Notes under the pieces: generated by a model
The model's input: the letters and a program-made list of their open reading frames with translations, nothing else
Databases searched by the model: none
What the model was told of the DNA's origin: nothing
In this document: positions 23,174 to 32,025 of the stretch, in pieces
Layout: every line of letters begins with the position of its first letter
How positions within the stretch are numbered: position 1 is the first letter of the stretch
Assembly (NCBI GenBank): GCA_016185755.1
Contig: JACPMX010000004.1
Location: 1-64,000 of the forward strand
Length of the DNA: 64,000 bases
Reading direction: 5' to 3'
DNA from: Candidatus Woesearchaeota archaeon
GTDB taxonomy: Archaea; Nanobdellota; Nanobdellia; Woesearchaeales; GW2011-AR4
Program-made: the position numbers and the translations under genes

Positions 23174-23859
23174 CTCCTTGTGGATTTTACAATCTTTCCG
23201 TCTTTCAAAAATTCTGTTCTCTGAGCGATTTTCGCGAGATTTTGATCATGGGTTACCATCACGATGGTTTTGTTTTCCTCCTTGTGAAGCTTTTCAAGAA
23301 AATCGAGGACATTTGCCCCTGTCTTGCTGTCAAGGTTTCCTGTGGGCTCGTCAGCCAGGACAACTTCAGGGTCATTTGCCAGGCTTCTTGCTATTGCAAC
23401 CCTTTGCTGCTGCCCCCCGCTAAGTTCAGATGGCTTGTGGTCCATCCTGTCGCCAAGCTCGACAAGCTCAAGCAGCTCTCTTGCTTTTTTTATCCTCACA
23501 GGTTCCGGCACGCCCTGGAAAATCATCGGCAGCATCACGTTTTCGATCGCAGTCAGTGTAGGGACAAGATTAAACTGCTGGAAAATAAATCCAATCTTTC
23601 TTCCCCTTATCTGGGCCAATTCAGACTCGCTTAATTTGGATATGTCATGCGCATCAAGCAGTATCTTTCCCTTTGTCGGCACATCCAGGCATCCAATCAT
23701 GTTGACCGCAGTTGACTTTCCCGATCCTGAAGGGCCCATTAGCGCGACAAATTCGCCTTCCTTTATGTCAAGGCTCAGTCCCTGCAGTGCATTGACTGCC
23801 ACATTCCCCATCCTGTAGATTTTCCACACATTATCCAGCTTTATGATTGATTTTTTCAC
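23170..23859 (-). CDS. LolD/MacB-type ABC ATPase
   Basis: Walker A GPSGSGKST, the signature LSGGQQQRVAIAR, Walker B VVLADEPTGNLD and switch His in VMVTHD are all present; length 229 aa is standard. VNMIGCLDVPTKG is the typical LolD/MacB helical segment. It supplies energy to the two FtsX-type permeases. It overlaps the PadR gene and the CARDB gene by 4 bp each, so the operon is tightly coupled. Confidence 0.92.
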   Translation of the reverse strand: MKKSIIKLDNVWKIYRMGNVAVNALQGLSLDIKEGEFVALMGPSGSGKSTAVNMIGCLDVPTKGKILLDAHDISKLSESELAQIRGRKIGFIFQQFNLVPTLTAIENVMLPMIFQGVPEPVRIKKARELLELVELGDRMDHKPSELSGGQQQRVAIARSLANDPEVVLADEPTGNLDSKTGANVLDFLEKLHKEENKTIVMVTHDQNLAKIAQRTEFLKDGKIVKSTRR

Positions 23860-24353
23860 TTGACAGACCTCAGTTTTTTGACAGTCTCCCTTAATACGGC
23901 CTTTATTTTCTTCCTGTCCTTTCCCGTTGAATAAAGCTCGAATATCGTTGCCCTGAATTCATTCAGTTCAGGATGCAGCTCCTTGAAAGGCAGATGGCCT
24001 TTCTTGATGCTGTTGAAGACTTCGAGCATGAAATTCATCTCCTTTTTGTCAGTTATTTTCCCGAATGCATTCCACGTTGCAATCAGCTTGTCAACAAGGG
24101 TGTTTTTTGACTTGTCAATAAGCGCAAGGTGCTTTTTGCCTTCGTCTGTCAGGAAGTACAGTTTTTTCCTTCCCTGCACTTCAACCTCGACAAGCTTTTC
24201 CTTCAGCAGCTTTTCAAGAAGAGGGTAGATTGAGCCGAAGCTGGGCTTCCATGAGCCTGTCTTTCCCTCTATCTGCTTTATCAGGCCGTAGCCTGACAGC
24301 CTTTTTCCTGACAAGGTTTTCATCACGATCAGTCTCAGGTAGCCCTTCATCAT
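23856..24353 (-). CDS. PadR family transcriptional regulator
   Basis: The N-terminal winged helix (GYLRLIVMKTLSGKRLSGYGLIKQIEGKTG and PSFGSIYPLLEKLLKEKLVE) is characteristic of PadR. The C-terminal helical part (about 90-165) should form the dimer and ligand-binding face. It is the first gene of the ABC operon; a TATCGA-type palindrome lies immediately upstream, as expected for autoregulation. PadR regulators typically respond to small hydrophobic compounds and control efflux. Confidence 0.9.
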   Translation of the reverse strand: MMKGYLRLIVMKTLSGKRLSGYGLIKQIEGKTGSWKPSFGSIYPLLEKLLKEKLVEVEVQGRKKLYFLTDEGKKHLALIDKSKNTLVDKLIATWNAFGKITDKKEMNFMLEVFNSIKKGHLPFKELHPELNEFRATIFELYSTGKDRKKIKAVLRETVKKLRSVK

Positions 24354-24356
24354 ATG

Positions 24357-24370
24357 TATCGAACTCGATA
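24357..24370 (-). promoter_or_regulatory. Candidate PadR operator
   Basis: TATCGA-AC-TCGATA (24357-24370) is a 6-bp inverted repeat directly upstream of the PadR start (24353), in AT-rich DNA with a second GATATA-type half site at about 24381-24390. The core resembles published PadR targets. Confidence 0.5.
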
Positions 24371-24473
24371 TAGCGGTAACGATATATAGATATTTAAATG
24401 TTTGCGTTTTTTAAGCATGCATGAATGATTTCCAGCAAAAACTTTTAAATAACCGCATTTATCCGCAGTTCCG

Positions 24474-25046
24474 ATGAAAGGAAAGAAGGAGAAGAAGAGG
24501 TGGGGCCTCATACTGTTCATCATCTTCATAATGGTAGGCACTTCTGTCAGCTTCGTGTTTTTTGGATTTTCAGGTGCAAGCGAATTGGTAAAATACAATG
24601 GGATAAAATTTGTCCATTATCCTGACAGGTGGGAAGCCAAAATAAGAGGAAAAACCGCGGCTTTCAGCTTTCTGCCAAATGAGGTTGATGACATAGCTTT
24701 CAAAGATGCCGCAAGATTAACGGGAAAGCTTGAAATAGACGCCACTTACGATTCAAACAGCACTTATAAGGAGGCAATTGCGCTCGCGCAGCACCAGATG
24801 GTCCTTACTTTGGCGCAGTATGATATTTTCGTCAGGAAAGGCTTTACAGCAAACAACACATTCAGTTTGCCTGTCATAACATGCAGTGATGCAACCCAGA
24901 ACGTGCCTGTAGTCTACTTCAGGAACGGCAACATGACAGCCATATATTCTGAAAACAACTGCATTATTGCAGAAGCAGATACAAATGAAAATTTCATAAG
25001 GGCAAAGGACAGGATTTTATACGGGATCCTGGGAGTGATGGGCTGA
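24474..25046 (+). CDS. Single-pass membrane protein, paralogue 1
   Basis: A basic N-terminus and one membrane helix (LILFIIFIMVGTSVSFVFFG) anchor an external domain of about 150 aa. Its C-terminal part has ITCSDATQN, then NNCIIAEA and RAKDRILYGILGVMG, a pattern repeated in the next gene. Two cysteines could form a disulfide. Function unknown. It overlaps the following gene by one base (TGATGG). Confidence 0.6.
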   Translation: MKGKKEKKRWGLILFIIFIMVGTSVSFVFFGFSGASELVKYNGIKFVHYPDRWEAKIRGKTAAFSFLPNEVDDIAFKDAARLTGKLEIDATYDSNSTYKEAIALAQHQMVLTLAQYDIFVRKGFTANNTFSLPVITCSDATQNVPVVYFRNGNMTAIYSENNCIIAEADTNENFIRAKDRILYGILGVMG

Positions 25047-25870
25047 TGGACCGGAAGAAAAAGATGGACATACTGAAGGGAAGCCTTGAGTCAGGGATAA
25101 TCGACAAAGAAGAATACAAAAAATGGGAGGAAAAGCTCGAGCCTGGCATGAGGGAATTTGACAGGAAAGTTGAGGAGACAAACAGGGAAGAGCCTGAAGA
25201 GCAGCCGAAAAAATCCTCTGAAAAGGCCTTGATCATGGCAATAGTGATTGTCGTGCTTCTTTTTGCAGCTGTTTTTGCATTCAGCATTTTCTACAAGCAG
25301 GAGCCGAAAACCCTGGAGGATTTGCATGTCCTGAATCTCCAGGGAAAGCTGAAGCCCGAGCAGGGCTATGTCTACAAGGGAGCCTACAGCTTTGTCACCC
25401 TTGATAACCTGTGGTACACCCAGTTGACCTCGCCAAAAGGCTCTAAAATATACAGCCTGGCCTTAAGGTATTCCCCAAAAGACCTGAAAGACATAGCAAT
25501 AGCAGGAAAGCTGGATTCAGAATTATTTGACAGTCAGCAGGAGTTTTTTGTCACTTTCAACCCGACCGGAAAGGAATTTTCGTATATAGGGCTGGCAGTT
25601 GCCGATTTCAACACCCACATGTCAAAGGTATTCGAAAAAATCCCGATTGCGGCATGCGACAGGAACGAGACAGCGCCATGCCAAAACAGGCCTATCGTGA
25701 CATGCGATGATGCCGGCAAGCTCGTTTTGTATGTAAAGGAATCTGAAAGGTTCAGAACATATTATGACGGGAACTGCATTGTTGTAGAGGGCAAAGGGCT
25801 TGACCTTGTAAGAGGGGTTGACAGGGTGCTCTACAACCTTTATGGTATAATGGAGCAGGAAGAAATTTAG
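25046..25870 (+). CDS. Single-pass membrane protein, paralogue 2
   Basis: The cytoplasmic N-terminal part is charged (DRKKKMDILKGSLESGIIDKEEYKKWEEKLE resembles a short SHOCT-like helix pair), followed by a membrane helix (ALIMAIVIVVLLFAAVFAF) and an external domain ending TCDDAGKLV, GNCIVVEG and RGVDRVLYNLYGIM. That ending parallels the previous gene, so the two are probably a diverged heteromeric pair. Four to six cysteines suggest disulfides. Confidence 0.6.
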   Translation: MDRKKKMDILKGSLESGIIDKEEYKKWEEKLEPGMREFDRKVEETNREEPEEQPKKSSEKALIMAIVIVVLLFAAVFAFSIFYKQEPKTLEDLHVLNLQGKLKPEQGYVYKGAYSFVTLDNLWYTQLTSPKGSKIYSLALRYSPKDLKDIAIAGKLDSELFDSQQEFFVTFNPTGKEFSYIGLAVADFNTHMSKVFEKIPIAACDRNETAPCQNRPIVTCDDAGKLVLYVKESERFRTYYDGNCIVVEGKGLDLVRGVDRVLYNLYGIMEQEEI

Positions 25871-25984
25871 GAATTTAAAAATATTCAAAGTGCATTTACT
25901 AAAACGCATTACGAACTAAAAATTTTAAACCCGAATAGGACTTCCCTTTAAAGTATATTTGATAGGGGGAGGCCAGCTTTGAAA

Positions 25985-26065
25985 GTTGCATTTGATTGGT
26001 GAGGAATATAATGCAACATATCTTGGAAGGGGCACCCATTATGTTTAGTAGAGCATGGGTCTTCC
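25985..26065 (+). ncRNA. Two-hairpin element A
   Basis: GTTGCATT/AATGCAAC (25985-25992, 26010-26017) is followed by GGAAG-GGG-CA-CCCAT paired to ATGGG-T-CTTCC (26025-26065). It lies in the 230-bp gap before the methyltransferase gene. The core GGGGCACCCAT...GCATGGG recurs at 27186-27219, also as the second of two hairpins. It may be a small RNA or 5' regulatory structure. Confidence 0.35.
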
Positions 26066-26101
26066 GTATCGTATTTGAATTAATATTGTTTAAAATTAAA
26101 A

Positions 26102-26689
26102 ATGAAACATTACTACTCCGAGCAGCAGGAATCTCCATTAAGCCTAAAGAAAATAAGCCAAAAAATCAGAAAACAGGAGCTTGAATTCTATACAGCTTCG
26201 GGCATATTTTCAAAGGAAAAAATAGACAAGGGCACTTCGGTCTTGGCTGAGAGCATGGTTATAGGCAGCAATGCCAAAGTGCTTGACATCGGCTGCGGCA
26301 TTGGAATTCTGGGGATTGCAGCAGCCAAACTTTTCAATGCAAACATTGTGATGAGCGACATCAACAAGAGGGCTGTGATGCTTGCCAAGAAGAATGCCGT
26401 ATTGAATGGTGTAAAAGCTGAAATTTGCCAAGGTAATCTTTATGAGAAAATCAAGGATGGGGATTTTGACGTTGTCTTGTCAAATCCTCCGCAGACAGCA
26501 GGAAAAGAAATTTGTTTTGAATTGATAGATGGGTCAAGAAATCACTTAAAAAATGGAGGCAGCCTGCAGCTTGTTGCAAGGCACAACAAGGGCGGAAACA
26601 CTTTGAGCAGGAAAATGGAGGAGGCATTCGGCAACGTAAAGGTCATTGCCAAGAAATCCGGATACTGGGTTTATTTTAGTCAAAAATAG
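26102..26689 (+). CDS. Class I methyltransferase, RsmC/MTS-like
   Basis: The SAM motif I VLDIGCGIGILGIAA (near 60), MSDINKRAVMLAKKN and a catalytic NPPQTAGKE motif place it in the small archaeal RsmC-like rRNA guanine N2-methyltransferases. The N-terminal EFYTASGIFSKEKID matches the family lead. Size 195 aa is typical. The likely substrate is 16S rRNA, but protein or tRNA targets cannot be excluded. Confidence 0.8.
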   Translation: MKHYYSEQQESPLSLKKISQKIRKQELEFYTASGIFSKEKIDKGTSVLAESMVIGSNAKVLDIGCGIGILGIAAAKLFNANIVMSDINKRAVMLAKKNAVLNGVKAEICQGNLYEKIKDGDFDVVLSNPPQTAGKEICFELIDGSRNHLKNGGSLQLVARHNKGGNTLSRKMEEAFGNVKVIAKKSGYWVYFSQK

Positions 26690-26691
26690 TT

Positions 26692-27048
26692 TCACAATTC
26701 CCTAACCCCTTCTTTAGTCACAGCCATCAGCCTTACTCCAACCCCGAGCTTCAATAAGGCTGACAAAATTGCCATGTGCTCTTTTCCGGAGCCTGAAACC
26801 AGGTTAAGAGCAACTTCCAAATCCGTGATTTTTCCCTTCAGCCCTTTCCTGATGTCTTCAATCAGCTCAAAAACCGGCTTCTGGAAGTCAACGACAATAA
26901 ACTCAGCCATCCTTCCGGCCTTGAAATTATTTTTGCCCGTTTCATTCGTCACTAAAAACACATTTTTCCAGTCAGCATCGTTGATTAAGCGGGCAACATG
27001 CGCCCGGCTCTTCTCCCCTGATGAAAGGCATGCAACCAAGTCAGTCAT
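26692..27048 (-). CDS. Conserved archaeal Rossmann-like protein
   Basis: From ATG 27048 the product begins MTDLVACLSSGEKSRAHVAR. The alternating strands (KNVFLVTNETG, AEFIVVDFQ, VALNLVSGSGKEHMAI, VRLMAVTKEG) suggest a small Rossmann/CARF-like fold. I know this type as a recurrent uncharacterised archaeal protein but cannot name the family securely. An upstream in-frame ATG at 27096 would add 16 residues. It converges with the methyltransferase. Confidence 0.55.
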   Translation of the reverse strand: MTDLVACLSSGEKSRAHVARLINDADWKNVFLVTNETGKNNFKAGRMAEFIVVDFQKPVFELIEDIRKGLKGKITDLEVALNLVSGSGKEHMAILSALLKLGVGVRLMAVTKEGVREL

Positions 27049-27165
27049 AAGGCTGCAGGATAATGAATCATATATTAATGTTTTGAATGGCTTCAATTCT
27101 AAATATAAAAAATTTTGAAAAATATTAAACGACCTCTTTATGTTAGCTGGTCACCCATGAATAGA

Positions 27166-27219
27166 TTGCAAAGCAAGAGCTATGAGGGGCACCCATTTCA
27201 GAGGCATTGCATGGGCCCC
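27166..27219 (+). ncRNA. Two-hairpin element B
   Basis: TTGC-AAA-GCAA (27166-27176) is followed by GGGG-CA-CCCAT (27186-27196) paired with ATGGG-CCCC (27211-27219). It parallels element A at 26025-26065 in sequence core and order. The element lies in a 240-bp gene-free stretch with no other gene candidate. Confidence 0.35.
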
Positions 27220-27292
27220 CAGTGTTTTAATTTCTTTTTTAGCAATGAGTTAATGACAATGTTTAAATAATGTTAAATTTTCTTATTGTTCT

Positions 27293-27589
27293 ATGTCAGA
27301 GCGAAAAGAGGCATGGATGAGGATTCTGGTTGGAATAATATCCGGAATACTCCTTGGATTGTGGAAGATCTTAGTCCAGGTCATAAGCATTTTCCACTGG
27401 TTTTATGTTGTTTTCTCGGGAAAAAGAAGCAGGGGCATTGCGGAATTCTGCAATACATGGACAACCCAGGCTTATAGATTCATAAGATACATGACCTTCA
27501 CCACAAATTCAAGGCCGTTCCCGTTCTCAGACATGGGAAATGAAATGCATCCCGTGGAAATGGAAAATAAAAAGAAAAAAATAAAATAA
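27293..27589 (+). CDS. DUF4389 family membrane protein
   Basis: Two membrane helices (ILVGIISGILLGLWKILVQV and SIFHWFYVVFSG) are followed by GKRSRGIAEFCNTWTTQAYR and FRYMTF..SRPFPFS, matching the DUF4389 pattern. Function unknown. Starts at ATG 27293; stops three bases before the convergent SIMPL gene. Confidence 0.7.
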   Translation: MSERKEAWMRILVGIISGILLGLWKILVQVISIFHWFYVVFSGKRSRGIAEFCNTWTTQAYRFIRYMTFTTNSRPFPFSDMGNEMHPVEMENKKKKIK

Positions 27590-27592
27590 AAT

Positions 27593-28354
27593 TTACTTTA
27601 TCTCGTACACCAATTGCACGTTGGCAGATATGTCAAGCTTCTGCGGATTGATTATGGTTGGAGCGGCATCTGCCTTTTCCATCATGACGCCTCTTGATGC
27701 GTACGGCATGAAGTAAAAGCTTGATTCCGAAACCGTTATCGGCTTCAAAAGAGTCACGCCGACATTTGTTGCCAATGCAATCGCCTTTTCCCTTGCGTCA
27801 TTTGAAGCGGCTACCATTGCCTGCTGCTTGACTTCCTTCTCTCTTTCCTTTGTCAGCCCAAACACAACGCTTTCTATGTCATTTGCGCCATTGTCTACAG
27901 AGACGTCAACAAGCCTGCCAACCTTCTCCAAGTCAAGAGTTGTCACTTTCAGGACATTTGTAACTTCATATCCAATCAAAACCTGCTTTGATGGCACCCT
28001 AAAATCCGGTGTTATAATCTCCTCATACTCGTATCTTGGATAGATATTGAATTGTGATGTCTCGATGTCCTTGTCCTTTACCACTTCTTTCTTCAATGCA
28101 TCCATCACCTGCTTTGAAATCTGGCCGTTCTTGTTCTTCGCATCTTGGGCTGTCTTCTCTAGTGTGACAACCTTCACATAAATCTCTGCCTTGTTTGGGT
28201 CAACAGTCAGAGAGCTTGTGCCGCTGACGCTTACCGTATTCCTCTGCAATCCATTTTGGTCTACAATTACATCAGACTTTGTGTTGAATGCCAAAAGCAA
28301 AGCAACAACAATCAATCCGATCCCCAGTATGGATGTCAAATAGTTCTTTTCCAT
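27593..28354 (-). CDS. SIMPL domain (DUF541) protein
   Basis: An N-terminal membrane anchor (LTSILGIGLIVVALLLAF) and a 220-aa SIMPL domain with NTVSVSGTSSLTVDPNKAEI, repeated beta-alpha-beta units and NVQLVYEIK at the C-terminus. SIMPL proteins form periplasmic oligomers in bacteria (BP26-like). It starts two bases after the HTH gene stops and is probably regulated by it. Confidence 0.85.
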   Translation of the reverse strand: MEKNYLTSILGIGLIVVALLLAFNTKSDVIVDQNGLQRNTVSVSGTSSLTVDPNKAEIYVKVVTLEKTAQDAKNKNGQISKQVMDALKKEVVKDKDIETSQFNIYPRYEYEEIITPDFRVPSKQVLIGYEVTNVLKVTTLDLEKVGRLVDVSVDNGANDIESVVFGLTKEREKEVKQQAMVAASNDAREKAIALATNVGVTLLKPITVSESSFYFMPYASRGVMMEKADAAPTIINPQKLDISANVQLVYEIK

Positions 28355-28355
28355 T

Positions 28356-28949
28356 TTAAAGCCTCCTTATCTGCTCACTTTTTCTAAATTTCAGATACTC
28401 GAATCCAATGTAAAATGCTATCATCATAAAAGCCCCTACCAAAAACCAAAGGTAAATGTTCGGCTGTGCCGGAGCAGCCTCAATAGCCATTTTTGATGCA
28501 ACGGCATCCTGCGCCATCTGCCTTGACTCTGTTGTAAAAGCCTCCATTGCTTCAGGCTCATGCCTTGAAAAAAACTGCAGGACGAATCCGACGGCAGCAA
28601 CTCCGATTGCAGCCGGCAGAATGCTCCTCAGTTTTTCCTTAATGCCGAATGTGGACTTCGGCGCGATTATTATGTACTTGTTCGCGAGCTTGTAGTGCTT
28701 TATCTCCTTGCCCTTCTTGCTGTAGTGGTACTCTTCAGCAGACACTAGTCCTGCATCCTCAAGCTGCTTCAGATTATAATGCACTGTGGAAATAGGCAAC
28801 TGCAATTTTCCTGCAAGCTCTGTCTCTGTCGCCTCTTTCTCCGTCAAATGGTCAAGTATCTTCCTGCAGCTTTCATTCGATACAACCTGTGCAAGCTTCT
28901 TTGCCTTGTCTTCCTGCAACGAAACCAGCAAAAATGACTGTTTTGCCAT
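28356..28949 (-). CDS. Membrane-anchored ArsR-like HTH regulator
   Basis: A winged helix (residues 20-90: RKILDHLTEKEATETELAGK, ISTVHYNLKQLEDAGLV) is followed by two membrane helices (about 122-142 and 168-188). The DNA-binding domain would be at the inner membrane face and sense a membrane or surface signal. It is cotranscribed with the SIMPL gene, which is probably its target. Confidence 0.8.
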   Translation of the reverse strand: MAKQSFLLVSLQEDKAKKLAQVVSNESCRKILDHLTEKEATETELAGKLQLPISTVHYNLKQLEDAGLVSAEEYHYSKKGKEIKHYKLANKYIIIAPKSTFGIKEKLRSILPAAIGVAAVGFVLQFFSRHEPEAMEAFTTESRQMAQDAVASKMAIEAAPAQPNIYLWFLVGAFMMIAFYIGFEYLKFRKSEQIRRL

Positions 28950-29011
28950 AATACATGTATGTACAGCCCTTTATAAATACCTTTCCTTAGGTTCAAATTG
29001 GATTGAAGTTA

Positions 29012-29641
29012 TTAAATCCTTCCCGTCTTTAAGTACTCTTCCAAATCATCAGATTCAAGATGCTTTTTGGAATGGAATTTCCTGTCAAACTTCTTTTTCT
29101 CTTTTTTGAGGTACAGCCCGAAAATCAATCCAATGCCCATGCCGACAAGATGGGCTATATTGCCAACTCCAGATGGAAAAAACACCCCAAATAAATCTAT
29201 CAAGGCGTAAATTATGCCTGCAAACCACAAGGGCATTGGAACTATGAAGAAGAAGAGCAATCTTAATTCCGGCATCAGGATTATCAATGCCCCTATAACC
29301 CCCATTATGGCGCCGCTTGCGCCCAGTGCCCTTGCATAGAAAAAGCTTGAGAGCAGCGCTGCAGTAATCCCGGACAAAAAGTAAAGCGCAAGGAATCTTT
29401 TAGGCCCTACCCTCTGCTCAAGAACAGTGCCAAACAGGAGCAAGCCGTACATGTTGAAGAAGATGTGGTTGAAGCTGCCGTGCAGGAACATCGAGGTTAT
29501 TACTATCCACGGCCTTGAGAAAATATCAGTTGAAATGAGCATGAAAGACTCTGTGAAATTTGCCATGAAAGTCTGCAGCATGAAAATTACTACATTAACC
29601 ACAATTATCGGCAAGACAGCCGTCCTTATCTCAAATTTCAT
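29012..29641 (-). CDS. Rhomboid intramembrane serine protease
   Basis: Six predicted helices, HGSFNHIFFNMYGLLLFG in helix 2, the catalytic Ser in GASGAIMG (near 110) and His in AHLVGMGIG (near 167) give a complete rhomboid catalytic dyad. It cleaves membrane proteins within the bilayer. Its C-terminus is basic. It overlaps the Nudix gene by 11 bp, so the two are one transcript. Confidence 0.9.
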   Translation of the reverse strand: MKFEIRTAVLPIIVVNVVIFMLQTFMANFTESFMLISTDIFSRPWIVITSMFLHGSFNHIFFNMYGLLLFGTVLEQRVGPKRFLALYFLSGITAALLSSFFYARALGASGAIMGVIGALIILMPELRLLFFFIVPMPLWFAGIIYALIDLFGVFFPSGVGNIAHLVGMGIGLIFGLYLKKEKKKFDRKFHSKKHLESDDLEEYLKTGRI

Positions 29642-30074
29642 TTTTCACCATATCGAACGCCTTCAGCCCGATATTCCTGACATCAAGTGGAACTTCCTTA
29701 TTATTCAGTTCCTCTTCTGAAAACCACTTGAAATTCTTCAGCTCTTTGTTTATCTCAATCTTTTCAGGATTTAATGCTTTGCATGCATAAAATAAACAGC
29801 AGTGCTCATGATCCCCGACAGAATGTAAATTTGCATGAAAAGGAATTGCAAGGTTCTCTTTCACATTTCCCTCAAGAGGCATGTCGTTTTTGTTCAGGAT
29901 TTCAGCTTCAATATTTGTTTCTTCTTTTATCTCCCTGAGCAAAGCTTGGTCCGGGGTTTCGTCCTTGTCTATATGCCCTCCGACCGGCAGCCACAGGTTG
30001 AGCTTTTTGTGATGGACAAGCAGGACTTTATTTTTATGGAAGATGTACCCTGCAACTACCAAGTCAGTTTTCAT
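29631..30074 (-). CDS. Nudix hydrolase
   Basis: The Nudix box is GGHIDKDETPDQALLREIKEETN, with GX5EX7REUXEEXGU residues in place (REIKEETNIE). A 147-aa single-domain hydrolase of a nucleoside diphosphate derivative. The substrate cannot be deduced. Its start at 30074 faces the pyrG promoter region. Confidence 0.88.
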   Translation of the reverse strand: MKTDLVVAGYIFHKNKVLLVHHKKLNLWLPVGGHIDKDETPDQALLREIKEETNIEAEILNKNDMPLEGNVKENLAIPFHANLHSVGDHEHCCLFYACKALNPEKIEINKELKNFKWFSEEELNNKEVPLDVRNIGLKAFDMVKNEI

Positions 30075-30118
30075 TTTTTGGTTGAATCTATATCAGGATA
30101 TAAATTTATTCATATTTT

Positions 30119-30175
30119 ATTTCAATATAGAAAATAATTATGGTTCATTCATCAAACCATAAACTATAAATAAAA
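30119..30175 (+). promoter_or_regulatory. pyrG promoter region with palindrome and hairpin
   Basis: ATTTCAATATAGAAAAT (30119-30135) is a copy of the recurring palindrome. A TATA-like CTATAAATAAAAC (from 30164) lies about 46 bp downstream. Between them TATGGTT/AACCATA (30139-30145, 30155-30161) is a 7-bp inverted repeat. The region also faces the Nudix gene on the other strand. Confidence 0.5.
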
Positions 30176-30252
30176 CTTATTTCATTTGTAATCAATGCAC
30201 TCAATAAATTTTTGCAGGGCTAATTCTGGATTTTCAGGAGGTGAATGGTTCT

Positions 30253-31971
30253 ATGCCTAGATACATTGTTGTAGCCGGAGGCGTCATGTCAGGAGTCGGA
30301 AAAGGAGTTACAACAGCCTCTATAGGAAAAATACTGCAGGAGTATGGCTACAAAGTTTCTTCTGTGAAAATAGACCCCTACCTTAATTTTGATGCAGGAA
30401 CTTTGAGGCCGACAGAGCATGGCGAAGTCTGGGTCACAGATGACGGCGGGGAGATTGACCAGGATTTGGGAACTTATGAAAGGTTCCTCAACATTGACAT
30501 TCCGAGAAGAAACAACCTGACAACAGGCCAGGTGTACAAGGCAGTCATTGACAGGGAACGCCAAGGCGAATATCTTGGCCAGACAGTCCAGTTCATCCCC
30601 CATATAATTGACGAGATAAAGGACAGGATAAAAAAAGCCTCCAATTCATATGATTTTATAATTGTAGAGGTCGGAGGCACAATAGGGGATTACGAGAACA
30701 TTCCTTTCCTGTTTGCGCTTAAAAGCCTGGAAAGGGATATTGGAAAGCAGAATGTAAGCTACTTCCTTGTAACTTATCTCCCGATTCCAAGCCACATAGA
30801 GGAGATGAAGACAAAGCCCACGCAGCAGGCAATAAGGCTGCTGAGCGAGCACGGAATTTTTCCGGATTTCATAATCTGCAGGGCAAAAAGAGCCTTGGAC
30901 ACCCCAAGAAAAAAGAAGATAGAGACTTATGCAAATATCGCTTCCGAAAATGTGATATCAGAGCCCGACATCGAGACTGTCTATCAGATTCCTCTTGACT
31001 TGGAAAAGGAAAAGCTCGGTGAAAAAATATTGAAAGAATTCGGGATGAAGGCAAAAAAATCCCCGGACTGGAGCGAATGGAAAAAGCTTGTTGACAACAT
31101 ACTAAAGCCCAAAAAGACTGTAAAAGTGGCCATTGTCGGGAAATACATTGACATTGGCGACTACGCTTTGGCAGATTCTTACCTGTCAATTAACCAGTCA
31201 CTGCTTCATGCAGGCGCATCATTGAATGCCGGTGTGGAGATAGACTGGCTGGATTCCAAGAAATTTGAGGACAGCAAAAAAAGCCTGAATGAGCTGAAAG
31301 ATTATGATGGGATCATAGTCCCGGGCGGCTTCGGCTCCAGCGGCGTTGAGGGTAAAATTCTGGCTGCAAATTTTGCAAGAGCCAATAAAATTCCATACCT
31401 TGGCTTATGCTATGGGCTGCAGCTTGCGGTTGTGGAATTTGCAAGAAATGCCTGCGGGCTGAAAGACGCGAATACGACAGAAATAAATCCAAAAACTTCC
31501 TCCCCGGTCATTGATGTACAGCCCGCCCAAAAAGAGATTCTTGAAAAGAGCATGTACGGGGGCACGATGAGGCTTGGGCAGTATGCAGCGGTCCTGAAGG
31601 ACAAGAGCCAGGTCTTGAAATTGTATGAAGAGACTGGAAGATTAAAAGAAGACGAAAAGAGAATTAATGAGTTGGTGAAAGACAAATCACAAGCCTTCAG
31701 GCTCGGTATTCTAGAAAAAGGCAGGAAGATTGCGCTGGAAAGGCATCGCCACAGGTACGAAGTCAATCCAAAATTTGTTGATTTGCTCGAAAAGAATGGG
31801 ATGGTATTCTCAGGTTATTATGAAAGGTTTGACAGGACAAGGCTGATGGAGTATGTTGAGCTGCCTAATCACCCATTTTTTATTGGGACCCAGGCCCATC
31901 CTGAGTTCAAGTCAAGGCTTGGAAATCCAAGTCCATTATTTTACGGATTTGTCAAGGCTTGCGGGAAATGA
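30253..31971 (+). CDS. pyrG: CTP synthase
   Basis: Makes CTP from UTP, ATP and glutamine. The synthetase domain (VVAGGVMSGVGKGVTTASIG, P-loop-like) and glutaminase domain (GFGSSGVEG, Cys in YLGLCYGLQLAV, His/Glu in AHPEF) are intact. ATG 30253 is chosen because GGAGGTGA at 30238-30245 is the ribosome site; the GTG at 30241 overlaps that site. Length about 572 aa is normal, with a long insert in the glutaminase domain. Confidence 0.95.
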   Translation: MPRYIVVAGGVMSGVGKGVTTASIGKILQEYGYKVSSVKIDPYLNFDAGTLRPTEHGEVWVTDDGGEIDQDLGTYERFLNIDIPRRNNLTTGQVYKAVIDRERQGEYLGQTVQFIPHIIDEIKDRIKKASNSYDFIIVEVGGTIGDYENIPFLFALKSLERDIGKQNVSYFLVTYLPIPSHIEEMKTKPTQQAIRLLSEHGIFPDFIICRAKRALDTPRKKKIETYANIASENVISEPDIETVYQIPLDLEKEKLGEKILKEFGMKAKKSPDWSEWKKLVDNILKPKKTVKVAIVGKYIDIGDYALADSYLSINQSLLHAGASLNAGVEIDWLDSKKFEDSKKSLNELKDYDGIIVPGGFGSSGVEGKILAANFARANKIPYLGLCYGLQLAVVEFARNACGLKDANTTEINPKTSSPVIDVQPAQKEILEKSMYGGTMRLGQYAAVLKDKSQVLKLYEETGRLKEDEKRINELVKDKSQAFRLGILEKGRKIALERHRHRYEVNPKFVDLLEKNGMVFSGYYERFDRTRLMEYVELPNHPFFIGTQAHPEFKSRLGNPSPLFYGFVKACGK

Positions 31972-32025
31972 TGCGCAACCTTTATTAACCATACTTTTAT
32001 TCTAAAAGTTTTTCGCGGGGTTAGC

